A stretch of 64,000 bases of DNA from Selenomonas dianae (GTDB taxonomy: Bacteria; Bacillota; Negativicutes; Selenomonadales; Selenomonadaceae): positions 630,001 to 694,000 of the forward strand of contig NZ_CP128650.1 of NCBI RefSeq assembly GCF_030644225.1, given 5' to 3'. The notes beneath the pieces were generated by a model that saw only the letters and a list, made by a program, of their open reading frames with translations, ran no database searches and had not been told where the DNA came from. The position numbers and the translations under genes were made by a program. Positions 25,780 through 34,744 of the stretch are shown here, piece by piece. Position 1 is the stretch's first letter, and every line of letters starts with the position of its first letter.

Positions 25780-26670
25780 GTGAGAATGCTGAAGAAAGAT
25801 GTTCCTGCGGAATATGCGGAACTGATTCAGAAACTTCGTCTGATCGACGATACGTTTTTCAACGTATGTTTTGACAACTATGTCGAGGGAATGCAGCTCC
25901 TGCTGCGTATCTTCTTCGGACGCGATGATCTTGTTGTCAAACATGTCGTCACACAGCAGAGCACGGACAACCTCTATGGCCGCGGCGTGCGTTTTGATGT
26001 ATTGGCGGAGGACAGCGAGGGAAAGCTCTACGACTGCGAGGTGCAGCGTGCCAACGAAGGAGCGGTTCCTCGTCGGGCACGTTATAACAGCAGCATGATG
26101 GACGCGCGAGAATTGGCAAAAGGAGAGGATTTTTCCAAACTGCCCGAAACATGGGTGATCTTCATCACGGAAAACGACATCTATGGAGAGGGATTCCCTC
26201 TGTACCATGTGGAGCGAATCATAGAGGAGCTTCAGCGACCGTTTGATGATGGTGCGCATATTCTTTATGTCAATGGCGCAAAACGCGATGATACGCCGCT
26301 TGGGCGATTGATGCAGGATTTCTTTTGTGAGAATCCCCAAAAGATGAATTATAAGGAACTTGCCCAAAGAGCGGATTACTTTAAGGCAGAAGCAGAGGGG
26401 GTACATACCATGTGCGAACTGATGGAAAAATTCGGCGAGAGGAAATTGGAAGAGGGACGTATGGAGGGACGCCTTGAGGGACGTGCCGAGGGACGCGCTG
26501 AGGGACGTATGGAGGGACGTGAGCTAGGTCGCATTGAAGGACACCGTGAGGGAATGCTCGATATGGTGCGTTCTCTGTTTACGCTGAATGTTCCCATTGA
26601 GGTGATCGAGCAGTCGAGCGGCTTGACGCGCACGGAGATTCTGGCACTGCAAGACGCGGCTGTTGAGTAG
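25780..26670 (+). CDS. Rpn/PD-(D/E)XK nuclease family transposase-like protein
   Basis: 296 residues. The N-terminal ~220 residues match the PD-(D/E)XK nuclease-transposase family (Rpn-like): FDVLAEDSEGKLYDCEVQR carries the D...ExQ active-site pattern, followed by RRARYNSSMMDARELAKGED and LPETWVIFITENDIYG. The C-terminal part is an Arg/Glu/Gly repeat (MEGRLEGRAEGRAEGRMEGR) and a short helical tail (FTLNVPIEVIEQSSGLTRTE). Start GTG 25780 follows GTGAGGAGAG; ATG 25786 is possible. Family members promote RecA-independent DNA transfer in E. coli and often occur in multiple copies, so this is probably a mobile or selfish gene inserted after truB. Confidence 0.85.
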   Translation: MRMLKKDVPAEYAELIQKLRLIDDTFFNVCFDNYVEGMQLLLRIFFGRDDLVVKHVVTQQSTDNLYGRGVRFDVLAEDSEGKLYDCEVQRANEGAVPRRARYNSSMMDARELAKGEDFSKLPETWVIFITENDIYGEGFPLYHVERIIEELQRPFDDGAHILYVNGAKRDDTPLGRLMQDFFCENPQKMNYKELAQRADYFKAEAEGVHTMCELMEKFGERKLEEGRMEGRLEGRAEGRAEGRMEGRELGRIEGHREGMLDMVRSLFTLNVPIEVIEQSSGLTRTEILALQDAAVE

Positions 26671-26929
26671 TATGGATGGGTGAAGATACCATGTGCGAAC
26701 TGATGGAAAAATTCGGCGAGAGGAAATTGGAAGAGGGACGTATGGAGGGACGCCTTGAGGGTCGTGCTGAGGGACGCGCTGAAGGACGCGCTGAGGGACA
26801 GCGCAGGATGCTCGATATGGTGCGTTCTCTGTTTACGCTGAATGTTCCCATTGAGGTGATTGAGCAGTCGAGCGGCTTGACTCGCACGGAGATTCTGGCA
26901 CTGCAAGACGCGGCTGTTGAGTAGTATGA
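26405..26929 (+). repeat. Tandem duplication of the Rpn gene 3' end
   Basis: Copy 1 (26405-26675) and copy 2 (26686-26929) are nearly identical from ATACCATGTGCGAACTG to GAGTAGTATG. Copy 2 is 27 bp shorter, corresponding to nine residues in the EGR repeat. The duplication includes the stop codon. Confidence 0.9.
26676..26924 (+). pseudogene. Duplicated C-terminal fragment of the Rpn-like gene
   Basis: 82 codons repeating the C-terminal part of the preceding gene: CELMEKFGERKLEEGRMEGR, a shortened EGR repeat, then the same ending LTRTEILALQDAAVE. It lacks the whole nuclease domain. It could be translated as a small alpha-helical protein (ATG 26676 or 26691), but no strong ribosome-binding site is seen. 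I regard it as a by-product of tandem duplication; it could also serve as an alternative C-terminus after recombination. Confidence 0.75.
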
Positions 26930-26936
26930 TTTTTTG

Positions 26937-26990
26937 CCCGAGAGAAAGCCACCGGTCACATTCGGTGTGTGGAATCTCTCGGGTTTTTTT
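26937..26990 (+). terminator. Intrinsic terminator after the Rpn locus
   Basis: CCCGAGAGA (26937-26945) pairs with TCTCTCGGG (26975-26983), with inner pairing between CCAC and GTGG, and is followed by seven T. Confidence 0.9.
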
Positions 26991-26998
26991 GTTGCTAA

Positions 26999-27162
26999 AG
27001 GAAGCACTGATAAATTCAGCACCGCCATCTTGACGCATCTTTTTTGCCCGCACTGTGTCGACAAATCCTCCACATAGCCCCTGCTATGCGTCCGGTTTGC
27101 CTCCTTGTTCGGACGAAAAAATCTACGCCAATCTGACGGACTTCATTTTATCAGCGATTCCT
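26999..27162. repeat. MITE-like element with imperfect terminal inverted repeats
   Basis: AGGAAGCACTGATAAA at 26999-27014 is inverted as TTTATCAGCGATTCCT at 27147-27162 (14 of 16 positions match). The 164-bp interior has no convincing gene. The left end resembles the sequence at 44946-44972 (21 of 26 positions), and the short motif GGAAGCACTG recurs at 45304. It may be a small non-autonomous or repetitive extragenic element. This entry and the neighbouring hairpins account for most of the 555-bp gap 26925-27479. Confidence 0.55.
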
Positions 27163-27239
27163 AAAATTTCCAACATTAATGATCTCAAAGATGCAGGAAA
27201 AAGCTCTGGAATTGTGCAATATTTCGAGAATATTTAGAG

Positions 27240-27286
27240 CTAAAGTCCCGGAAAACTGCCGTTTTCAGCGTTTTCTGGGACTTTAG
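27240..27286. other. Long perfect hairpin in the spacer before the second exoprotein
   Basis: CTAAAGTCCC-G-GAAAAC (27240-27256) pairs with GTTTTC-T-GGGACTTTAG (27270-27286), 17 positions with one G-U, and a 13-base loop. No T-run follows. It may be a transcription barrier, a repeat-element end or a protein-binding site. Confidence 0.65.
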
Positions 27287-27306
27287 AACCTGTAGTAAAT
27301 GACAGC

Positions 27307-27335
27307 TATACAAGTTCGTGAATCTTTAGTAAAAT
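27307..27335 (+). promoter_or_regulatory. Candidate promoter of the phase-variable exoprotein operon
   Basis: TATACA (27307-27312), 17-bp spacer, TAAAAT (27330-27335). The -35 box is weak; it is the best candidate in the spacer and would give a ~135-base leader. Confidence 0.4.
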
Positions 27336-27479
27336 AGTGACAGGAGAATGCATGCACAAGTGTTCATTTCTGGACACTGTGCGGTGAATGGCGTTCGTTT
27401 CTTTGGAAAGGGACGCAGGACGGAGGGAGCGTGGATGCAGCGTGTCTGCGCTTCCTCGGGAACAAGGAGGTAGAACATC

Positions 27480-27983
27480 ATGAAACAAGCAGCAGGCAAA
27501 CACTTGCGGCTCGCCATCGCCTATGCGCTCTTTGCGGGGGCGCTCGCCGCGCCGTTTGCGGCATCGCCGGCGTATGCGCTGCCCGTGGAGGGGGCGAATG
27601 CGGCGGCGAATGCGGCGGAGGCGACGATCACGCAGAGCGGCACTGTCATGGACATCAATGGCAAGACACTGAACAACATCCTCCGGTGGGAGGACTTCTC
27701 CATCGACGCGGGGGAGAAGGTGCGCTTTGACAGCGGCGCACAGGCGAAGGACTATCTGAACTTCGTCACGAGCGAGGCGATGTCGCGCATCTACGGCACG
27801 ATCGAGGGCGGCAATAATGTCTACCTCGTGAACCCGCACGGCATCCTCTTTGCCGAGAGCGCGCAGGTCAATACGGGCGCACTTTACCTGTCGACGGCAC
27901 TGAGTATAGATGTCGATACATCTGTCTTCCGGGGGGGGGGGACAACCCTCTCTGCGGCAAAGGACAGTATGGCGATGTGCTGA
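27480..27983 (+). CDS. TPS exoprotein, N-terminal part, frameshifted at a poly-G tract
   Basis: 167 residues as it stands. ATG 27480 follows AAGGAGG. Residues 1-~35 are a Sec signal peptide ending near ASPAYA, followed by the TPS secretion domain: ILRWEDFSIDAGEKVRFDSG, IYGTIEGGNNVYLVNPHGIL and FAESAQVNTGALYLST. After an 11-G run (27931-27941) the frame continues for only 14 codons to a TGA at 27981. The downstream frame continues the same protein. With 9 or 12 G the two frames join without a stop (VFRGGG or VFRGG, then DNPLCGKGQYGDVLNLGTVK). As sequenced the gene is OFF, or carries a homopolymer error. Confidence 0.88.
   Translation: MKQAAGKHLRLAIAYALFAGALAAPFAASPAYALPVEGANAAANAAEATITQSGTVMDINGKTLNNILRWEDFSIDAGEKVRFDSGAQAKDYLNFVTSEAMSRIYGTIEGGNNVYLVNPHGILFAESAQVNTGALYLSTALSIDVDTSVFRGGGTTLSAAKDSMAMC
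27931..27941 (+). repeat. 11-G homopolymer (putative phase-variation tract)
   Basis: Eleven consecutive G inside the coding region of a secreted adhesin, positioned exactly where the reading frame breaks. Slipped-strand mispairing to 9 or 12 G restores a ~1,815-codon open frame (27480-32926). No other homopolymer of comparable length was noticed in the window. Confidence 0.9.
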
Positions 27984-30900
27984 ATCTCGGCACGGTCAAG
28001 GCGAACAGCCTCTACATCGAGGGGAAAAACGTCACCGTCCTCGATACGGATAACGTGACAGACGCATTCGAAACGCCGCTCACAGGGAGCGCGGTCACGA
28101 TCAAGAGCAAAAAGACGCCAGTGATTGGCTATGAGGTCGACAACAAGAGCAACATCGCGTTTAACGAGAACGGCGTGAGTGTATATCATTCTGTCCATGA
28201 ATATGCGTCAACCGATCCGACGGGCCTTAGCCGCTCCGCGACGGCACGCCACTGGGTCGTACAGAACCTGAGCGGCGCGAACCACGCGAATTATGATTTT
28301 ATGCTGGTGCGCAATGTCTACGACCTCCAGCATATCGACGCGAACTTGAAGGGCTCGTATATGCTGAAAAACGATATCGACGCGGGTGTGACGCGGACGA
28401 ACCTCTGGAACGACGGCAAGGGATTCAAACCGCTCAGGAATTTTCATACCAAGTTCGACGGCGCCGGTCATACGATCAAAAACCTCTATATCAATCGCCC
28501 GACGGGGTATAAGGTCGGGCTGTTCGAGACAATGACGATTGGAATAGACCAAGATGCGTATATTGGCAATCTCACCCTTGAGGGCGGAAGCATACGGGGA
28601 GATAAAGTGGTCGGCGGCATCGTAGGCCACTTTGGGGGCGGCGCGCTGAGAAATATTCGGAACTTCAATGAGGTCAAGGGAACGAAGCTGGTCGGCGGCA
28701 TCGCAGGCGCGATGGAAGGGGAGAAATCGACGTACGGGCAAATTCCCAGGCACGTTCGGATGGACAATGTATATAACGGAGGTGTGGTCGGGGAATTCGG
28801 CGTCTCGGACAAGGTCGGCGGCATTGTGGGGGGGCTCAATTTTGGAACCATCCAAAGTGCGGCAAATGAGGGGGCTGTTCGTGGCAAGAACATGGTCGGC
28901 GGCATCGTAGGCTACTTTCAGAAGGACGAGAACAGGCTGGAGAATGTCTACAATACCGGCGAGATTCGAGGGAAGAATATCGTCGGCGGACTCGTCGGAC
29001 GTATCACCCAACACGGCTACATTACGAACGCCTACAATGCGAATAAGGTCTACGCCGACGCAGCCGGCGGCTATGTGGCGGGACAGCTGGATATTCAACA
29101 CGGCTCGAAGACGCCCTTCAGAAATTTGGATTGGGTGAACTTTCACGACGGCACGCAGGCGATCGGCGAAAATGTAAACGGGGGCATTTTCCATGACAAC
29201 GGGGTAGGAGGGGAGCATAGCCTGGCGGAGATGAAGGACTACTTTTCTCACTTTCTCTATTGGGAAAACGAAGAGGGGCGTCAGATCGTCGCGAGGAAGG
29301 GCGGCACGGAGATGCCGTGGCGCATCTACGAGGGGCTTACGATGCCGCTGTTGACGGGGCTGATGCAGGGCGCGAAGACCGTCGGCAAGGTCTACGACGG
29401 CACGCCCGGGACAGGTAACCCGCACGTCTTCCTGTCGGCCCCCGGGAAGAACGCGGGCGACTACGAGGTCTACGGCGACCAGCTCGGCTATGACATCGTC
29501 GGTCGATATGTCATCCGCCCGAAGGCGCTGACGGCTGCCGCTGCGGGCAGCCCGAACTTTACCAAGGTCTACGACGGCACGACGGACGTCAAGCAGTACC
29601 CTGAGCTGACGCACTACACGCTGACGGGGCTTGTCGCGGGCGACAGCGTGGGACTCACCGTCACCGAAGGCATCTACGCCGACAAGAACGCGGGCACGGG
29701 CAAGGCCGTGACCTTCACGGGGCTGTCGCTGACGGGGGCGGATGCGAAGAACTACAGGCTCGCGGGCGACACGCTCACCTATTCCAGTGCGGGCGAGATC
29801 ACGAAGAAGCCGCTGACGATGGAGAAGGTCGCGGGCGCGGCGTTCACAAAGGAATACGACGGTACGAAGACTGTCGCCGAAGCCCTGCAGAGAGATGTCA
29901 ACTACACGCTTACGGGTGTCGTCGTGGGCGAGGGCGCGGATGTCGTCTCGCTGGCTGCTGGTGCAAGCGGCACCTACGCGACGAAGAATGCCCAAGCCGA
30001 CGGCGCGAAGCAGAACGTCACCTTCACGGGTCTGACGCTGACGGGTTCGGGCGCGGGGAACTATACGATTGCGGGGAGTAAGACCCTCACGAACGCGGGT
30101 GTCATCCGTCCGAAGGACATCACCATCAAGGAGAATGACATCTCTTACCTCTACTATGATTCCACCTTCCAAATTCAAAAAGAGTATGACGGTACGGCGG
30201 ATACCTCCTATACCCCCATCAGGGGGCGGCACTACGACCTGGAGGGCGTTGTCTCAGGGGAGCAGCTCGATGTGCACGTCGGCAAGGGGGCGTACGCGGA
30301 CAAGAACGCGGGGGAGCGGAAGACCGTTACGTTCAGCAACCTCAGTCTGTATGACGTGAACGGCGTAAACGCAGAGAAGAACTATCGCCTCGCGACGTCC
30401 TCATTTACGTCGAACCTCGGCAAAATCAGCCAGAAAAGAGTAGAGGTGCAGGTTCTGCCGGGCGTGCGCTTCGACAAGGAGTATGACGGCACGTTCGATG
30501 TCACGCGAAAGGCGGTCAGAGGCGCGGACTATAAGATCCTCGGTGTCGTGGCGGGAGACGAAAACGACCTTGACATCACCTACAACTTCTCCCTGTATCA
30601 AAACGGCAACAATGCCGGGGGAGACAGGCCGGTGAGCTTCCAAGACATGCATCTGGCGGGGTCTGCCAAGGACAACTACTATATGGACATGCTGAATTTC
30701 AACGCCATCGGGAAGATCACTCCGAAAACCCTGACGATGGAGCAGGTCGCGGGCACGGAGTTCACGAAGACCTACGACGGCACGACCGCCGTCACGCAGA
30801 CTCTGCAGCGTGATGTCAACTACAAGCTCACGGGCGTCGTCACGAACGTCGTCACGGGCGAGGAGGATATCGTCTCCATCGACACCACATCCGCAGTCGG

Positions 30901-32926
30901 CGCGTACCAGACGAAGAATGCCCAAGCCGACGGCACAAAGCAGAACGTCAGCTTCACCGGCATTACGTTGACGGGTTCGGGCGCGGGCAACTATACCATC
31001 GCCCCGACCATGACGATTGCAAACGCGGGCGTCATCACGCCGAAAGCCCTCACCTTCGCCCTCATCAGCGGCGTACACCTCGACAAGGTCTACGACGGCA
31101 ACGCCAACGTCACGCATCCGCTCGTGCGCGACACAGACTACACCCTCGATGGCTTCGTCGGCAGCGAGGGGACGGGTATCATCCTCGATGTGGGCGCGGG
31201 AAAATACGCCGACAAGAACGTCGGCGTCGACAAGGTCGTCACGTTCAGCGGCAGGACGCTCACCGGCTCCGGCGCGGAGAACTACACCATCACCCCGGTG
31301 ACCACCGTCGGCACCATCACGCCGAAGCCGCTGGCGGCAGGACTTGTCGGCTCCTTCGACAAGACGTACGACGGAAATGCAAACGTCACACAGTCATTGG
31401 CTCCGGGCACGAACTATCTGCTGATGGGCAGTATCGCGGGCGATGCGCTCACGCTTACGGGCACGGGCAGCTATGCCGACAAGAACGCGGGCACGGGCAA
31501 GCCCGTGACCTTCACGGGACTGACGCTGACGGGCGCCGACGCGGGCAACTACACGCTCACCACGGCGACCCTCACGGGTGGGGGCACGATCGCGCCGAAA
31601 GCCCTGACCATGGAAAAGGTGGCGGGCGCATACTTCACTAAAGTCTACGACGGCAATACAAACGTCACGCAGACCTTGCAGCGCGGCGTCAACTACACCC
31701 TCACGGGCGTCATCGAGGGCGAGGACGACACCGTCGTCTCCATCGACACCACATTGGCGCACGGAGCATATCAGACGAAGGACGCACAGGCGGGCGATGC
31801 CATGCAGGACGTCGACTTCACCGGCATCACCCTCACCGGCACGGGCGCAGGGAACTACACCCTCGCTCCCACCATGACCATCGCTGGCGCAGGAAAGATC
31901 ACACCGAAGGAGCTGAATGTCGACCTCGCCTCGGGCGTACACTTCGACAAGACGTATGACGGCGATGCAAACGTCACGCAGACGCTCTCGAAGGGCACGA
32001 ACTACACGCTGACGAACTTTGTCGCGGGCGAGGGCGCAGGCATCACGCTCGACGAAACGGTACGCGGACAGTACGCGGACAAGAACGCGGGCGCAGATAA
32101 GGCGGTTGCGTTCGACGGACTCACGCTCACGGGCACGGGCGCGGGCAACTACCGACTGAATAAGACCGCGCTCACGGGTACGGGCACGATCGACCAGAGG
32201 ACGCTCGGCGTCACCTTTACAACCGCGCCCGTCACCAAGGTATATGACGGCACGACGAACGCCATCACGGCACTCAGCAAGGGCGATCACTACACGCTGA
32301 CAAACTTCGTCGCAGGAGAGGGGGACGGTATCGCCATCACAGGGACAGGAACCTTTGCAGATAAGAACGTCGGCACGAAAGCCGTAAACTTCAGCGATTT
32401 GACGCTTACGGGCGAAGGCTCGGGCAACTATCGCCTCGCGGCGACGGCGCACACGGGCACGGGCACGATCACGCACCGCGACCTCACGCTGACGGCAGAC
32501 GAGAAGTCCGTCACGCAGGGCGAGGCTCTGCCCGCCTTTACGGGGCGTGCGGAAGGATTCGCCGCCGGCGAGGATGCGAGCGTCTTTGGCACGGACAGCC
32601 TCGTCTTCACGAGCACGGTTGCCGACACGAATACGCTTGGTAGCTACGCCGTCACGGGCAGAATCGGCAGCATCGCCGAAGGCCTCCTCGGCAACTACCG
32701 CATCCGTCAGGCGGCGGGCAACGCGCGAGCCTTTACGGTCACCGCCATGCCCGTCTCGGGCGGCATCTTCGCCTCGCTCGTACAGGACGCGAAACCCGTC
32801 TTTGACGACGGCTACAGCCGCATCGTCTACCTCTTCGGCACGCCACGTCCCGTTCGTGCCTTGACGCTCGGCCTCTACCGCTTCGATGCGGGGAACGGTC
32901 TTGAAATTCAGGGGCTGCACCTCTGA
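27977..32926 (+). CDS. TPS exoprotein, main part with GLUG and YDG/MBG repeats (downstream frame)
   Basis: 1,649 residues from GTG 27977, but it has no ribosome-binding site of its own and is best read as the continuation of the ORF at 27480 after a frame change in the G tract. Residues ~1-110 continue the TPS region (DVLNLGTVKANSLYIEGKNV). Residues ~170-400 carry GLUG motifs (VGGIVGHFGGG, VGGIAGAMEG, VGGLVGRITQ). From ~470 to 1550 there are about eleven YDG/MBG-type repeats (FTKVYDGTT, YADKNAGTGK, LTGADAKNYRL). The short C-terminal part is YSRIVYLFGTPRP. It is a probable surface adhesin exported by TpsB encoded directly downstream. Confidence 0.88.
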   Translation: MLNLGTVKANSLYIEGKNVTVLDTDNVTDAFETPLTGSAVTIKSKKTPVIGYEVDNKSNIAFNENGVSVYHSVHEYASTDPTGLSRSATARHWVVQNLSGANHANYDFMLVRNVYDLQHIDANLKGSYMLKNDIDAGVTRTNLWNDGKGFKPLRNFHTKFDGAGHTIKNLYINRPTGYKVGLFETMTIGIDQDAYIGNLTLEGGSIRGDKVVGGIVGHFGGGALRNIRNFNEVKGTKLVGGIAGAMEGEKSTYGQIPRHVRMDNVYNGGVVGEFGVSDKVGGIVGGLNFGTIQSAANEGAVRGKNMVGGIVGYFQKDENRLENVYNTGEIRGKNIVGGLVGRITQHGYITNAYNANKVYADAAGGYVAGQLDIQHGSKTPFRNLDWVNFHDGTQAIGENVNGGIFHDNGVGGEHSLAEMKDYFSHFLYWENEEGRQIVARKGGTEMPWRIYEGLTMPLLTGLMQGAKTVGKVYDGTPGTGNPHVFLSAPGKNAGDYEVYGDQLGYDIVGRYVIRPKALTAAAAGSPNFTKVYDGTTDVKQYPELTHYTLTGLVAGDSVGLTVTEGIYADKNAGTGKAVTFTGLSLTGADAKNYRLAGDTLTYSSAGEITKKPLTMEKVAGAAFTKEYDGTKTVAEALQRDVNYTLTGVVVGEGADVVSLAAGASGTYATKNAQADGAKQNVTFTGLTLTGSGAGNYTIAGSKTLTNAGVIRPKDITIKENDISYLYYDSTFQIQKEYDGTADTSYTPIRGRHYDLEGVVSGEQLDVHVGKGAYADKNAGERKTVTFSNLSLYDVNGVNAEKNYRLATSSFTSNLGKISQKRVEVQVLPGVRFDKEYDGTFDVTRKAVRGADYKILGVVAGDENDLDITYNFSLYQNGNNAGGDRPVSFQDMHLAGSAKDNYYMDMLNFNAIGKITPKTLTMEQVAGTEFTKTYDGTTAVTQTLQRDVNYKLTGVVTNVVTGEEDIVSIDTTSAVGAYQTKNAQADGTKQNVSFTGITLTGSGAGNYTIAPTMTIANAGVITPKALTFALISGVHLDKVYDGNANVTHPLVRDTDYTLDGFVGSEGTGIILDVGAGKYADKNVGVDKVVTFSGRTLTGSGAENYTITPVTTVGTITPKPLAAGLVGSFDKTYDGNANVTQSLAPGTNYLLMGSIAGDALTLTGTGSYADKNAGTGKPVTFTGLTLTGADAGNYTLTTATLTGGGTIAPKALTMEKVAGAYFTKVYDGNTNVTQTLQRGVNYTLTGVIEGEDDTVVSIDTTLAHGAYQTKDAQAGDAMQDVDFTGITLTGTGAGNYTLAPTMTIAGAGKITPKELNVDLASGVHFDKTYDGDANVTQTLSKGTNYTLTNFVAGEGAGITLDETVRGQYADKNAGADKAVAFDGLTLTGTGAGNYRLNKTALTGTGTIDQRTLGVTFTTAPVTKVYDGTTNAITALSKGDHYTLTNFVAGEGDGIAITGTGTFADKNVGTKAVNFSDLTLTGEGSGNYRLAATAHTGTGTITHRDLTLTADEKSVTQGEALPAFTGRAEGFAAGEDASVFGTDSLVFTSTVADTNTLGSYAVTGRIGSIAEGLLGNYRIRQAAGNARAFTVTAMPVSGGIFASLVQDAKPVFDDGYSRIVYLFGTPRPVRALTLGLYRFDAGNGLEIQGLHL

Positions 32927-32978
32927 TGGCGTAGGAACGTACTTGTTCGCAAAAACTCTGCAAAAAGGAGTCCTTCCC

Positions 32979-34622
32979 ATGAAAATAAAAGCAAAACGCC
33001 CGCGCCTCAGACTTGCGCTGCCGCTTGCGGCGGCGCTCCTCCTGCCGGGCACGGCGCTCGCCGCGACGAACCTGCCGCAATCTGACGCGAATCTGCCCGA
33101 AAAGGCGCAGGAAAACGCCCTCGAAAGCCGTCTGCCGAACCATGCAGACGGCGGGAGCGCGGCGGCATCCTTCCGCCTCTCGCACATCGAAGTCGAACAG
33201 GACGGCACGCAGCTCGCCGCTGCCGCCCTCGATGAGCGGACTGCGCCGTACCTTCGTCGCGCCATCTCCGAAGCCGACATCAATGCGCTTCTGGCAGAAC
33301 TCACCAACTACGCACGCAGTCACGGCTATCCCGCAGCCGCCGCCTACCTGCCGTCGCAGTCGAATGCGGACGGTACACTCTCCATCCGCATCCTCGCGGG
33401 ACGCTACGGCAAGATCAAGATCGAAAACAGCGCCGCCATCAGCGACGCGAAAATCAAGCGGCTCGCCCATGCGCTCAAAGAAGGCGCACCCATCGAAGGG
33501 AAGCCCTTGGAAACCGCGCTCTACAACATCGCCGCCCTCGGCGGCATCGAAGCGGCGGGCGTTCTCTCGCCGGGCGCAGCCTTCGGCACGAGCGATCTCA
33601 CGATCCGCGCCAAGGACGGCAAGCGGCAAAGCTACGTCCTCTACAGCGAGAACTACGGCAGCGAAACCTCGGGCCGCTACCGCTTCGGCTTGCAGGGCAC
33701 CTTTGAAAACCTCACGAAGAGCGGCGACCGCCTGAATCTCGGTGTCACCCTCTCCAACAAGGATCTGCACAACTACAGTATCAGCTACAGTCACCCCGTC
33801 GGCGCTGACGGCACCGTGCTGGGACTCGGCGTCAGCCGCATGGACTACGAGCTTTCGGGAGCCTTCCGCCGTCTCGGCGCTGAAGGCACGGCGGACACCT
33901 TGAGCATCTTCGGCACGACGCCGCTCTGGCGCACGTCCAAAAGCTCGCTCGCCGTCTCCTACGGCTGGGACCGGCGCAGACTCAAGGATGAGTACAAGGC
34001 GGTCGGCATGGAACTGGAGAAGCACAGCAGCACCTTCCGCCTCGGTCTCAAGGGCGAAGACCGCTATGTCCGCACCATCCTCACCTATGACATTACCGCC
34101 TACGCCGGACGGCTCAGTGCGGACTCGGACTGGGCACGCATCCAGATGAAGCGTGCAGGCACGGAGGGCGGCTTTACGAAAGCCGTCGCGAACCTCAACG
34201 TGCAGCGAACACTCAGCGACTGCTTCAATCTGAACTTTAAGGCGCAGGTGCAGAAAGCCGGCACGAACCTCGACAGCTCCGAGGAGATCTATCTCGGTGG
34301 TGCAAGCGGCGTGCGTGCCTACCCACAGGGGGAGGTATCGGGCGATAACGGCTATCTGACGAATCTCGAACTGTCCTATCGGACGAACGTACCGAACCTG
34401 ACACTGAGCACCTATTTCGACATGGGACAGGTGCAGTATGCCAACGATGGCATCGGGGGCAGCGAGATACTCAAGGGCTATGGCGTGGGCATCTCCTACA
34501 GCCGCCCCGGCGACTACTTCGTGCGTCTTGACTGGGCGCGGCGCATCGGCCTCCCCGAGGACGCAAGCGAAGCCGCCAAGGCGAAGAACCGCCTGTGGTT
34601 CATGGTCGGCAAGGTCTGGTAA
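32979..34622 (+). CDS. TpsB outer-membrane transporter (ShlB/FhaC/HecB family)
   Basis: 547 residues from ATG 32979, preceded by AAAAAGGAG. Signal peptide 1-~28 (PLAAALLLPGTALAA). A POTRA-type domain (FRLSHIEVEQDGTQLAAAAL, then LAGRYGKIKIEN), then a C-terminal 16-stranded beta-barrel with the characteristic L6-loop motif GGASGVRAYPQGE and a C-terminal aromatic-terminated strand. It exports TPS exoproteins through the outer membrane, first of all the one encoded 52 bp upstream and probably also the giant protein at the window start. A terminator follows. Confidence 0.94.
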   Translation: MKIKAKRPRLRLALPLAAALLLPGTALAATNLPQSDANLPEKAQENALESRLPNHADGGSAAASFRLSHIEVEQDGTQLAAAALDERTAPYLRRAISEADINALLAELTNYARSHGYPAAAAYLPSQSNADGTLSIRILAGRYGKIKIENSAAISDAKIKRLAHALKEGAPIEGKPLETALYNIAALGGIEAAGVLSPGAAFGTSDLTIRAKDGKRQSYVLYSENYGSETSGRYRFGLQGTFENLTKSGDRLNLGVTLSNKDLHNYSISYSHPVGADGTVLGLGVSRMDYELSGAFRRLGAEGTADTLSIFGTTPLWRTSKSSLAVSYGWDRRRLKDEYKAVGMELEKHSSTFRLGLKGEDRYVRTILTYDITAYAGRLSADSDWARIQMKRAGTEGGFTKAVANLNVQRTLSDCFNLNFKAQVQKAGTNLDSSEEIYLGGASGVRAYPQGEVSGDNGYLTNLELSYRTNVPNLTLSTYFDMGQVQYANDGIGGSEILKGYGVGISYSRPGDYFVRLDWARRIGLPEDASEAAKAKNRLWFMVGKVW

Positions 34623-34640
34623 ACTGATTTGAGCAAATGA

Positions 34641-34689
34641 AGAGCTGATGTACGAAGTGAGATTCTTCGTATAACAGCTCTTTTGTTTT
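34641..34689 (+). terminator. Intrinsic terminator of the TPS operon
   Basis: AGAGCTG (34641-34647) pairs with CAGCTCT (34675-34681), with an inner TACGAAG/TTCGTA stem, followed by TTTTGTTTTG. Confidence 0.85.
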
Positions 34690-34715
34690 GCGAAAATGCT
34701 TCTCTGTGCTATAAT
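34688..34715 (+). promoter_or_regulatory. Promoter of the M16C protease gene
   Basis: TTGCGA (34688-34693), 16-bp spacer, TATAAT (34710-34715), 29 bp before the start codon, just after the terminator of the previous operon. Confidence 0.7.
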
Positions 34716-34744
34716 GGCAGGAATGACAAAGGAGGATATTTTAC

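Noticed and set aside
27055-27237. 60-codon + strand frame in the spacer before the second adhesin
   Set aside because: Lies inside the inverted-repeat element, lacks a ribosome-binding site and has no recognisable domain.
27977-28000. GTG at 27977 as an independent translation start
   Set aside because: No Shine-Dalgarno, and the upstream same-frame sequence continues the TPS domain; it is better explained as the continuation after the poly-G frameshift.
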